Below are positions 5,196-10,759 of a stretch of DNA of 10,759 nucleotides, piece after piece. Origin of the DNA: Nitrososphaerota archaeon (GTDB lineage Archaea > Thermoproteota > Nitrososphaeria > Nitrososphaerales > Gagatemarchaeaceae); NCBI GenBank assembly GCA_005877225.1, contig VBPK01000152.1, forward strand, positions 1 to 10,759. Reading direction: 5' to 3'. How positions within the stretch are numbered: position 1 is the first letter of the stretch; each line of letters begins with the position of its first letter. The translations under genes and the position numbers were made by a program. Under the pieces are notes generated by a model, which searched no databases, was not told the origin of the DNA, and worked only from the letters and a program-made list of their open reading frames with translations.

Positions 5196-5798
5196 CTAGG
5201 CTTCGCCTCCGGCGAAGAGCCCTGCGACCTCCCTACGAAGCATCGGTCTCAGCCTCTCGAGTCTCGCTTCAAAGGTGTTGTCGAACTTCACCGTTCCATC
5301 GGGCGAGGTCAAGACGACCCCCCCGATCGTGCTCACAGCCTCATCGTCGAGAGTCAGCTTCGAGGAATCGTGATTGAGTTTTTTCATGACGGCGGAGACG
5401 ACCTTCTTGTCCTTCGCGTTGCAGCCCACCCTCGCCTCCGGCCCGATGAACTCGACCCCCTCAGTCAGAAGATGCGTGATAGCCTTCTCGTACTCGGCGG
5501 GGCTGGCCTTCGCAACCTTAGCCATCGCCGTTTCAAAGACTTCCCCGACGGCATCCTCAATGGCTCGAAGCTGAAGGTTCCTCGACCGAAGCTCCGCGGA
5601 GCCTGTTATCTGCCTCGTCAGAGATTCGGCCTGCTTGTTCCCTGCCTCGATGATCTTCGCCACGGCCTCTGATGTCTCCCTCCCTGCTCCCTCCAGGCTC
5701 TCAAGCGCCTGGGCGCGTCCCTCTTCCAGCTCGGCCGTGACCTCCTTGGAGAATTCTTCGGCCACCTTCTCCAGGCTCTTCTTTGAGGCGGTGCTCAC
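5196..5798 (-). CDS. atpE: A-type ATP synthase subunit E (peripheral stalk)
   Basis: Subunit E pairs with subunit H to form the peripheral stalk that ties the A1 head to subunit I. The 200-residue length is normal. The N-terminal half (to about residue 80) is a charged, Ala/Glu-rich coiled coil. The C-terminal half has the globular family signature, ending GGVVLTSPDGTVKFDNTFEA and then RLRPMLRREVAGLFAG. It starts at GTG 5798, two bases after the TAA of subunit F, with a GGGGTG ribosome binding site inside the end of F. The pair F-E is therefore one operon. In many euryarchaeal clusters E and F are separated by C and lie next to A and B; here neither neighbour is present. There is no sign of damage. 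Confidence 0.93.
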   Translation of the reverse strand: MSTASKKSLEKVAEEFSKEVTAELEEGRAQALESLEGAGRETSEAVAKIIEAGNKQAESLTRQITGSAELRSRNLQLRAIEDAVGEVFETAMAKVAKASPAEYEKAITHLLTEGVEFIGPEARVGCNAKDKKVVSAVMKKLNHDSSKLTLDDEAVSTIGGVVLTSPDGTVKFDNTFEARLERLRPMLRREVAGLFAGGEA

Positions 5799-5800
5799 CC

Positions 5801-6097
5801 TTACACCCCAAGAATCTGTCGGAGCATGCTTCTGTACTCGACCTTCTCGTGTTCGCCGCCCGGGCCAGGAACTTCGTAGATGAGTGGAACCGCCCTCTTC
5901 GCCCTCATTGATGTCAAGTCTGATCGTATCGGCTTCGCGATCTCGCTGCTTATCATGATGAGCCCCACCTGGGGGTCGTTGAGGAATCTCTCAACCTGGC
6001 CGAGGGCCTCGCTTGAACCGGAAGCATAACTTCCCAAGACGCCGGAGAGGACGAACCCGGTGACGAAAGCCTTGCCTCCCACAGCGACGACCTTCAA
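5801..6097 (-). CDS. atpF: A-type ATP synthase subunit F (central stalk)
   Basis: Subunit F sits on the central rotor stalk with subunit D and affects coupling. The protein has 98 residues and the expected small Rossmann-like pattern: KVVAVGGKAFVTGFVLSGV, then VGLIMISSEIAKPIR, and AVPLIYEVPGPGGE before a C-terminal helix. The start is a TTG at 6097, because no ATG gives the complete first beta strand. A TATA-like TTATTAA lies on the minus strand at 6129-6135, about 35 bases upstream. It leads a two-gene operon with subunit E and is divergent from a small membrane protein gene. Subunit D, its direct partner, is not in the window. Confidence 0.92.
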   Translation of the reverse strand: MKVVAVGGKAFVTGFVLSGVLGSYASGSSEALGQVERFLNDPQVGLIMISSEIAKPIRSDLTSMRAKRAVPLIYEVPGPGGEHEKVEYRSMLRQILGV

Positions 6098-6128
6098 GGT
6101 CTGTGCTTGAGGCGCACTGGGATTCGCG

Positions 6129-6135
6129 TTAATAA
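6129..6135 (-). promoter_or_regulatory. TATA-like element for the F-E operon
   Basis: On the minus strand TTATTAA is centred about 35 bases before the TTG start of subunit F, leaving a leader of about 10 bases. It is the clearest AT-rich element in this divergent region. Confidence 0.45.
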
Positions 6136-6173
6136 CCTAATCGTCGCAAGATTTGGCTCTCTCAGGACAAACG

Positions 6174-6180
6174 CTTAAAC
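6174..6180 (+). promoter_or_regulatory. Possible TATA element for the small membrane protein and subunit I
   Basis: CTTAAAC is centred about 38 bases before the TTG at 6215. Transcription would start near 6203, giving a short leader that holds the purine-rich AGGAAGAG. The same transcript could continue into subunit I. Confidence 0.35.
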
Positions 6181-6214
6181 ACCCCGGCCGGGAGAAAGTC
6201 AGGAAGAGAACACG

Positions 6215-6433
6215 TTGAGAGTTTCTCTCCAGTTCGGAGACCTCAATACTCTTGTGAATCTGGTGAACTATCTTGTGAATCTGGTGTACTTCGTCCTAAT
6301 CTTCTTCTTACTGTATTATTTTTTCAGGACACTTAGAAGGATAGAAAGGCACCTTGAAGAGATAAAGAAGAAGCTTGGTGCTTTCACCCGAAATGAAGCA
6401 GGACGCAAAAATCTTTCAACGCTTAATAGCTGA
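6215..6433 (+). CDS. Small single-helix membrane protein upstream of ATP synthase subunit I
   Basis: I do not recognise this 72-residue protein. Assuming the TTG start at 6215 (after AGGAAGAG), it has one long hydrophobic helix, about residues 14-38 (LVNLVNYLVNLVYFVLIFFL...YYFF), then a basic, amphipathic segment RRIERHLEEIKKKL and a polar tail. It is not the proteolipid subunit K: there is only one helix, and no acidic residue lies within a membrane segment. The N-terminal part is built from a seven-residue repeat, LVNLVNY/LVNLVYF, matching a 21-base tandem repeat in the DNA. It is more AT-rich than the neighbouring ATP synthase genes, partly because of its Phe, Tyr, Leu and Lys content. It lies 43 bases before subunit I on the same strand. 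An accessory role for the AO sector, or an unrelated insertion, are both possible. Confidence 0.6.
   Translation: MRVSLQFGDLNTLVNLVNYLVNLVYFVLIFFLLYYFFRTLRRIERHLEEIKKKLGAFTRNEAGRKNLSTLNS
6251..6292 (+). repeat. 21-base tandem duplication inside the small membrane protein gene
   Basis: Two adjacent 21-base units start at 6251 and 6272. The first 15 bases, CTTGTGAATCTGGTG, are identical; the last six differ. The repeat keeps the frame and doubles a seven-residue block in the hydrophobic helix. Confidence 0.8.
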
Positions 6434-6476
6434 ACACCAAGCTGCCCACCTTTCAGTTTAGAGGAGAAAAGAGCGA

Positions 6477-8492
6477 GTGGGTGTCGCGAGGCTAAGCAGG
6501 GTAACGGTCATACTTCCCAGGGGTGACTACCAAGAGGCGCTCACCTACCTGAGCCAGTTCGAGGAGTTCCACAGGATATCGACCGAGCAGGGCGCTTTCG
6601 ACCCCGTCACTGAGGAACTCGCGGTGAGGGCCGTCAGGCTCTTCGCCCAAACAGACCAGGCCGTGAAGAGTCTCTCCCTTCCTCTTTCGCCGCCGATGCT
6701 CGACGTAATCTTCCGGGGAGTTAGTGTGCCCGAGACGGTGTATGAAGCTGCCAGATGGAACGAACTCCTCGACAAGGCGGAGACCGAGGCAAGACCGGTC
6801 GTCGACGCTGTCAACGGGGCAGTAGGGAGATTGGCCCAGCTTGAAAAGGACGAGCAGGACACGAGAGCCCTCTCGGAGGCCCTTAGGTCTGTCGCGGACC
6901 TCTCGGTCGACTTGGGCAGGCTCGGGCGGTTGAAGAGGATGACCGGAGTCGTCGCGATTGCAGAAAAGGACACCCTCGATGAACTCCGCAATTCTCTTTC
7001 AGACCTGGTCTTCGTCGCGCAACCCCTCAGAGGCTCTCAGAGCGTCGTGCTCGTGGCTGGGCCGGCCGGGGATGCGGGGAGAATCGAGAAGGTACTCAGG
7101 ACTCTCGAAGTCAGTCCGATCGTCCTTCCCTCCGACCTACCGCAGAACCCCCCCGAGGCCTTCAGGAGCCTCGTCGAGCGGGCGGAGGGGCTTTCAGCGG
7201 AGAAGCGAAAGGCGGAGGAGGAGGTCGAGAAGCTGACGGCTGCTCACTCGCAGAAGCTGCTCGCGTGCCGAGAACTGGCGAACGTCGCCCACCAGATGCT
7301 GGATGAGGTAAGGAACTCTGGCAAGCTGGAGCGGATCGCGATACTCTCGGGATACATCCCCGCTTCGAGGGAGGGGGAATTCCGAGAGAAATTTGCGAGG
7401 TGGATGGTCTACGCCGACCACGACGGGCATCAGAAAGACCACCCGGAACTCGCTCTTCCCACTCTGCTCGTTCACTCCAGGTCGACGAGGGCGTTTGCAA
7501 AGGTGACGGAGAGCCAGGGGTTACCCGGAAGGCACGAGGTTGACCCGACTCCCATAATCTCGCTCGTCTTCCCGGTCTTCTTCGGGATGATGTTCGGAGA
7601 CCTCGGGCACGGGCTGGTCGTCACCGCCTTCGGCCTCCTGCTGAGAAGCAGGTCCGACCGGAACCTGAAGCAGTGGGGGACAATCTTCACAACAGCCGGG
7701 ATATCTGCCTCGGTCTTCGGTACGCTCTTCGGCGAGATTTTCGGCTTCAGCATAGGACAGCTGATTCCGATTCCCCCGCTGCTGGAGATCGTTACGCACA
7801 CCTCGAGCGGCGCGAGCCTGAACTCGACGGGCATCACGACGATCCTCACCGTTGCCCTCGTGATAGGTCTCGCCCACATCACGCTGGGCCTCTCCCTCTC
7901 CGTCTACGAGGCAGCGAAGGCACACGAGAGGCTGGAGCTGGTACTCGACAAGGTCCCCGCGCTGGTGATGTACGTTAGTGGCATCGGGTTCGGGTTGGCC
8001 TTCATACAGGCGGGGTACAGCTTCTCGGGTGTCGTCTCGAGCCGGCTCGGGCTGTATTCCATCATCGTGATCACACCCGCTCTCCTGATCACGGCCTTCG
8101 GAAGAGGAGTCGCGACCATCACGGGGAAGCTCCATGAGGACTCGGTCGCGATGGCCTTCATGCAGGGCTTGATCGAGCTGCTGATCAGGATCGCGGAGTT
8201 CGTCGCCAACACGATAAGCTACGCCCGGCTCGCTATCCTGCTCCTGGTTCATGCCGCCCTTCTCCTCACCGTGAACATGCTGTACTACTCCTACTCGAGC
8301 TACGCGTACATCATCGTCTTTCCCCTGGCGATCTTCAACATCATGATCATCCTCCTTGAGGGGTTGATCGTCTACATCCAGGACATGAGGCTCCACCTGT
8401 ACGAGTGGTTTACAAAGTTCTACAATGGGGAGGGGGTGCCGTTCCGGAGAATCCTTCCCGAGAGGGAGAGGATTCGGATAAAGTGGCTATAG
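6477..8492 (+). CDS. atpI: A-type ATP synthase subunit I (membrane stator, V-ATPase subunit a homologue)
   Basis: Subunit I forms the ion half-channels beside the K ring and anchors the peripheral stalks. The protein has 671 residues, a normal length. Residues 1 to about 350 form the cytoplasmic domain, with two charged coiled-coil stretches (about 95-140 and 230-285). From about 357 there is a membrane domain of seven or eight helices, beginning PIISLVFPVFFGMMFGDLGH. The essential arginine is present as R584 in ISYARLAILL. The C-terminal EGLIVYIQDMRLHLYEWF, then YNGEGVPFRRI, is also family typical. The start is GTG 6477, preceded by GAGGAG at a good distance. It is alone among the ATP synthase genes on the plus strand and follows a small membrane protein gene. 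Its last codon and stop share CTATAG with the convergent subunit C gene. Confidence 0.96.
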   Translation: MGVARLSRVTVILPRGDYQEALTYLSQFEEFHRISTEQGAFDPVTEELAVRAVRLFAQTDQAVKSLSLPLSPPMLDVIFRGVSVPETVYEAARWNELLDKAETEARPVVDAVNGAVGRLAQLEKDEQDTRALSEALRSVADLSVDLGRLGRLKRMTGVVAIAEKDTLDELRNSLSDLVFVAQPLRGSQSVVLVAGPAGDAGRIEKVLRTLEVSPIVLPSDLPQNPPEAFRSLVERAEGLSAEKRKAEEEVEKLTAAHSQKLLACRELANVAHQMLDEVRNSGKLERIAILSGYIPASREGEFREKFARWMVYADHDGHQKDHPELALPTLLVHSRSTRAFAKVTESQGLPGRHEVDPTPIISLVFPVFFGMMFGDLGHGLVVTAFGLLLRSRSDRNLKQWGTIFTTAGISASVFGTLFGEIFGFSIGQLIPIPPLLEIVTHTSSGASLNSTGITTILTVALVIGLAHITLGLSLSVYEAAKAHERLELVLDKVPALVMYVSGIGFGLAFIQAGYSFSGVVSSRLGLYSIIVITPALLITAFGRGVATITGKLHEDSVAMAFMQGLIELLIRIAEFVANTISYARLAILLLVHAALLLTVNMLYYSYSSYAYIIVFPLAIFNIMIILLEGLIVYIQDMRLHLYEWFTKFYNGEGVPFRRILPERERIRIKWL

Positions 8493-9554
8493 CCTGAGAG
8501 AGGAAAGGATCTGCTTGGGTGGGATGCCGGCCTCGACACCGAAGGCTATCGCGGCCAGATTCTGCACCTCGAATTCGAGCAGTTTCACCAAGGCGAGGAC
8601 GGTGCTAAGAGTGAAGCCCTGCCACAGAAAGGCGCGGCGGGCGGTCTTCTTGCTCAGCTGAACGAAACCCTCCTCCAGGGCGCTCACGATCACGTCTTCT
8701 CCTCCGCCGGACGGCCAGCTGATGCTATATGTTCCCTCGAGCGCCTCGAGCGACTCCGCGACCGACTCCGTATTGACGATTCTCTGGAGGCGAGGAAGCG
8801 AGACGTTGAACGGAGGCAGTATGAGCAGCCCCTTGCTCTCGCTCGACTGGACACCCCAGAGCTTCGACCTCAATAGGGCGAGGACGTTGTACGAGTCGAC
8901 GTCTATCGAGACGAGGTCTCGAACCGTAGCTATCTCCCCCGTCGAGTAGGATTTCTTCTTGGCGGCGAAGGTCTCGGCTATCCTCGAGAAGAGCGCGTGG
9001 TCGACGTAGAGGTCGAAGACTCGGGGCTCCCTGTTGGTCGCGAATGCGGCCGCGGCTTTCGCGACGTCCTTCCCGAACTCTGTCCCCTCGAGAAGAGCGG
9101 TTGCCTCCTGAAGGTCCTTGGAGGAGAGAACTCTGGCGATGAGGTCCCTTCTGCCCGCGAGCTCTTCGCTGTGGAGGTCGATGTAGGTCATCGTCTCCTC
9201 GTACCCTCTCTCGAGCGCCTTCGCCTTCAGCGCGATCTTGAGGTTCCACGCGATGTTCCGCAGGTAGTAGACTTCCAGCAGATCGGGGTCCCTGGCGGTC
9301 TTCATGAGGGAGTAGTGAACGTCCGCGAGCCTCTCCCTGAGCGCGAGCTCCAGCTTGCGTGCAGAGTAGGGCGGTTGCAGCTTTGACACCGCCTCCGCGT
9401 ACGGCGTTCCCTTGAGTCGGTTGACGAACTCTTCGAGCGAGCTAGACTCCGTCAGAGTTTCGAGGGAGGCGTTTGTGAGGAGGGCACCCTTCAGCGCGAA
9501 GGATCTCGCGCCGGTGAAGGTCTCGAAGGCGGAGGGTCTAGGGGCTTCAACCAC
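8487..9554 (-). CDS. atpC: A-type ATP synthase subunit C (rotor cap, V-ATPase subunit d homologue)
   Basis: Subunit C connects the central stalk to the membrane ring of subunit K. The protein has 355 residues and is mostly helical. Recognisable parts include the N-terminal FALKGALLTNASLETL, the central LLEVYYLRNIAWNLKIALKA, and the C-terminal VKLLEFEVQNLAAIAFGVEA with GIPPKQIL, which is typical of the AC39/subunit C family. The start is GTG 9554, which overlaps the end of subunit H by eight bases, so translation is probably coupled. The 3' end overlaps subunit I on the opposite strand by six bases. The gene looks intact. Gene order H-C differs from the common H-I-K-E-C-F-A-B-D order. Confidence 0.93.
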   Translation of the reverse strand: MVEAPRPSAFETFTGARSFALKGALLTNASLETLTESSSLEEFVNRLKGTPYAEAVSKLQPPYSARKLELALRERLADVHYSLMKTARDPDLLEVYYLRNIAWNLKIALKAKALERGYEETMTYIDLHSEELAGRRDLIARVLSSKDLQEATALLEGTEFGKDVAKAAAAFATNREPRVFDLYVDHALFSRIAETFAAKKKSYSTGEIATVRDLVSIDVDSYNVLALLRSKLWGVQSSESKGLLILPPFNVSLPRLQRIVNTESVAESLEALEGTYSISWPSGGGEDVIVSALEEGFVQLSKKTARRAFLWQGFTLSTVLALVKLLEFEVQNLAAIAFGVEAGIPPKQILSSLRL

Positions 9555-9870
9555 CGAGGAGTCGCCTCACGGCCAACTCGACCGCCTCCTCCTTCCGATT
9601 AAGGGTCGCCGCCTTCAGCCCATTCAGCGATTCTTCGCCCTTCTTCGCAACCTCTTCCGCCCCTCTCTCGGCCTCCTGCTTCGCGACCCTCACCCTTTCG
9701 TTCGCCAGTTCCTGCGCCTTCGCGAGGGCATCACTCTTCGCCTTCTCAGCCTCATCCGCCGCCGCCTTCACCAGACGCTTCTTAGCCTCCGAGGCATCCG
9801 TCTTGATCATGTCGAGTTCGGCTTCAAACTCGGCGAGAGCCTTGACCGCCTCCTCGATAACCTGGGTCAT
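9547..9870 (-). CDS. atpH: A-type ATP synthase subunit H (peripheral stalk coiled coil)
   Basis: This 107-residue, almost wholly helical protein is rich in Ala, Glu, Lys and Arg, without prolines or cysteines. It is the pattern of subunit H, which forms a right-handed coiled coil with subunit E. Typical parts are IEEAVKALAEFEAELDMI, the long KAAADEAEKAKSDALAKAQE repeat region, and a hydrophobic end AVELAVRRLL. The frame also allows a TTG start at 9876, but ATG 9870 is preferred. A TATA-like TTAATTA (minus strand, 9904-9910) lies about 37 bases upstream. It is the first gene of a pair with subunit C, which it overlaps by eight bases. Identification rests on composition, length and neighbours, because coiled coils carry few motifs. 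Confidence 0.82.
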   Translation of the reverse strand: MTQVIEEAVKALAEFEAELDMIKTDASEAKKRLVKAAADEAEKAKSDALAKAQELANERVRVAKQEAERGAEEVAKKGEESLNGLKAATLNRKEEAVELAVRRLLGG

Positions 9871-9903
9871 CTGCAAAATTCATCCTGAGCGAGAAGACTT
9901 GCG

Positions 9904-9910
9904 TAATTAA
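9904..9910 (-). promoter_or_regulatory. TATA-like element for the H-C operon
   Basis: On the minus strand CCTTAATTACG is centred about 37 bases before the ATG of subunit H. It lies between the end of the Nudix-like gene and subunit H, so H-C probably has its own promoter rather than depending on the NAC operon. Confidence 0.5.
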
Positions 9911-9929
9911 GGTTTGAGCGGCGGGGGAG

Positions 9930-10469
9930 TCACGCGACGATCCCTAAGTCCCTGACGAAGTCGGCATTCCAGCCAAACTGCTTCGCGCGAAGTCTGCTCT
10001 TCTCGACGAATCCAAGCACTCGCCACCAGGGTGGTCTCCTCACTGGTTGGAGTAGCTTGACGGGATAGACGATGGCCAGATCCCAGTGGCTGTTGCCGGG
10101 GTACCAGTCGCTCGGGGAGTAGTAGGAGAGCACTCTCGGTCCGCCAGCCCTGGACTTGCTGACCTGGAGCTGGTCGTTCATTATCCGACGCAGCGCCGCC
10201 TTGGGGTCCTCCCCCTCCCATAGGTAGGTGGAAGGAAGCCTCTTCTCCAGAAGCGCCTCCTTCAGCTCCTCCTCCGTGTAGAAGTGCCACGCGAGGAGCC
10301 ACTCGGATGTCCAACGCTCGTGGCGTTTGGGGACACCCACGAGGACCTCGGAACCCCTCTCGACGAGGGCGAAGACGCTGAGGCACATCCCCGCGCTCGG
10401 TGGGGAGAGGTAGTGGTCGGGCGGCCCGTACCTCGCGTGTCTCCTCAGAGCCGTTGACGCAGTCGTCAT
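9930..10469 (-). CDS. Nudix-fold-like protein with an eroded Nudix box
   Basis: This is a 179-residue soluble protein. From about residue 28, MCLSVFALVERGSEVLVG looks like the first strands of a Nudix domain. At the Nudix box position (about 86-103) the sequence is GEDPKAALRRIMNDQLQV. The leading G-E and the arginine remain, but the REUXEE glutamates are replaced by R95 and N98, with D99 the only acidic residue left. Metal-dependent hydrolysis is therefore doubtful. The later YYSPSDWYPGNSHWDLAIVY and FGWNADFVRDL segments look strongly conserved and are of a type I associate with thaumarchaeal proteins. The ATG overlaps the stop of the NAC gene as ATGA, so they are translationally coupled. The N-terminal 27 residues are outside the domain; an internal start at Met28 is possible but would lose the ATGA arrangement. 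Function is unknown. Confidence 0.65.
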   Translation of the reverse strand: MTTASTALRRHARYGPPDHYLSPPSAGMCLSVFALVERGSEVLVGVPKRHERWTSEWLLAWHFYTEEELKEALLEKRLPSTYLWEGEDPKAALRRIMNDQLQVSKSRAGGPRVLSYYSPSDWYPGNSHWDLAIVYPVKLLQPVRRPPWWRVLGFVEKSRLRAKQFGWNADFVRDLGIVA

Positions 10470-10759
10470 GACGTGAGCTTCAGTATCGCTCTCGCGACCT
10501 CTCCCTCCGCTTCCTCGAGCGCCGCGATAGCCTTCTCTCTCGTTACGTTCGCCTGCTGCTGAACTAGGAGGATGTCTTCGTCGCTGAAGGTCTTCCGCTC
10601 CCTCGCGACCTCCTCGACCTCTCCTGCCACCTGAAAGACCCGATTTCCTTGGGCGTTGACCTCCGATACGGTCGCATTGCGTATGTGAATTTCCTTCTCC
10701 GTGGTGCGGATTATTACCTCCTCCACCCCCGGCATCTCCTTCATGTTAATCCCCATCCT
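10466..10759 (-). CDS. nac: Archaeal nascent polypeptide-associated complex protein (5' end beyond the window)
   Basis: Archaeal NAC is a homodimeric ribosome-associated factor that binds emerging polypeptides. The visible frame covers the NAC beta-barrel domain, MGINMKEMPGVEEVIIRTTE then NRVFQVAGEVEEV. A C-terminal UBA domain of about 40 residues follows: FSDEDILLVQQQANVTREKA, then ALEEAEGEVARAILKLTS. Known archaeal NACs have 10-25 further basic residues, usually Arg/Met-rich, before M-G-I/L-D/N-M. The codon before the ATG at 10756 is AGG (Arg) and the frame is open to the edge, so the true start is probably outside the window. It is the upstream partner of the Nudix-like gene in an operon with an ATGA overlap. 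Confidence 0.93.
   Translation of the reverse strand, partial: RMGINMKEMPGVEEVIIRTTEKEIHIRNATVSEVNAQGNRVFQVAGEVEEVARERKTFSDEDILLVQQQANVTREKAIAALEEAEGEVARAILKLTS

Noticed and set aside
6215..6433. The small membrane protein as ATP synthase subunit K
   Set aside because: Subunit K has two (or more) helices per hairpin with an ion-binding Glu/Gln in the membrane; this protein has one helix and no such residue.
7521..8396. Long minus-strand frame opposite the membrane domain of subunit I
   Set aside because: Its Asp/Glu/Arg/Gln-rich translation is the usual antisense reading of GC-rich membrane protein codons.

Overview
The window is archaeal. It carries five subunits of an A-type (A1AO) ATP synthase and the 5' part of an archaeal nascent polypeptide-associated complex (NAC) gene. 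Many genes have a TATA-like element 25-30 bases before the start codon, which implies leaderless or near-leaderless mRNAs. GTG and TTG starts are common and the sequence looks GC-rich by eye. The NAC/Nudix-like pair and the wHTH style point to Thermoproteota (Thaumarchaeota/Bathyarchaeota-like). That placement is inferred from protein resemblance, not from a search.

Left end (1-2164): a minus-strand operon encodes a HerA/FtsK-like P-loop protein whose Walker motifs are degenerate, with a C-terminal winged helix, followed after one base by the first 26 codons of a RecA-family (RadB-like) gene cut by the window edge. A small wHTH regulator is divergent from it, and a two-helix membrane protein lies downstream of the regulator. 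The palindrome CTTATCT-N-AGATAAG occurs in the divergent promoter region and again directly before the TATA box of the membrane gene. These genes therefore look like one small regulon controlled by the wHTH protein. This is the least familiar part of the window and the best candidate for an undescribed system.

Middle (2191-4890): a minus-strand SRPBCC (AHSA1-like) and ArsR-family repressor pair has a 9-4-9 inverted repeat over its promoter, less GC-rich sequence than its surroundings and a bacterial type of gene organisation, so it may be acquired. Its SRPBCC reading frame has no standard start codon upstream of the conserved N-terminus. Then, on the plus strand, come a small predicted beta-barrel protein of unknown function and an M19 dipeptidase with all metal ligands present. 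About 300 bases without a convincing gene follow.

Right half (5196-9876): ATP synthase genes in an unusual arrangement: F-E (minus), a small one-helix membrane protein and subunit I (plus), then C and H (minus, order H-C). I and C meet tail to tail with their final codons and stops in one shared hexamer. Subunits A, B, D and K are not in the window. Far right (9930-10759): NAC and a conserved protein with an eroded Nudix box overlap by ATGA in one operon.
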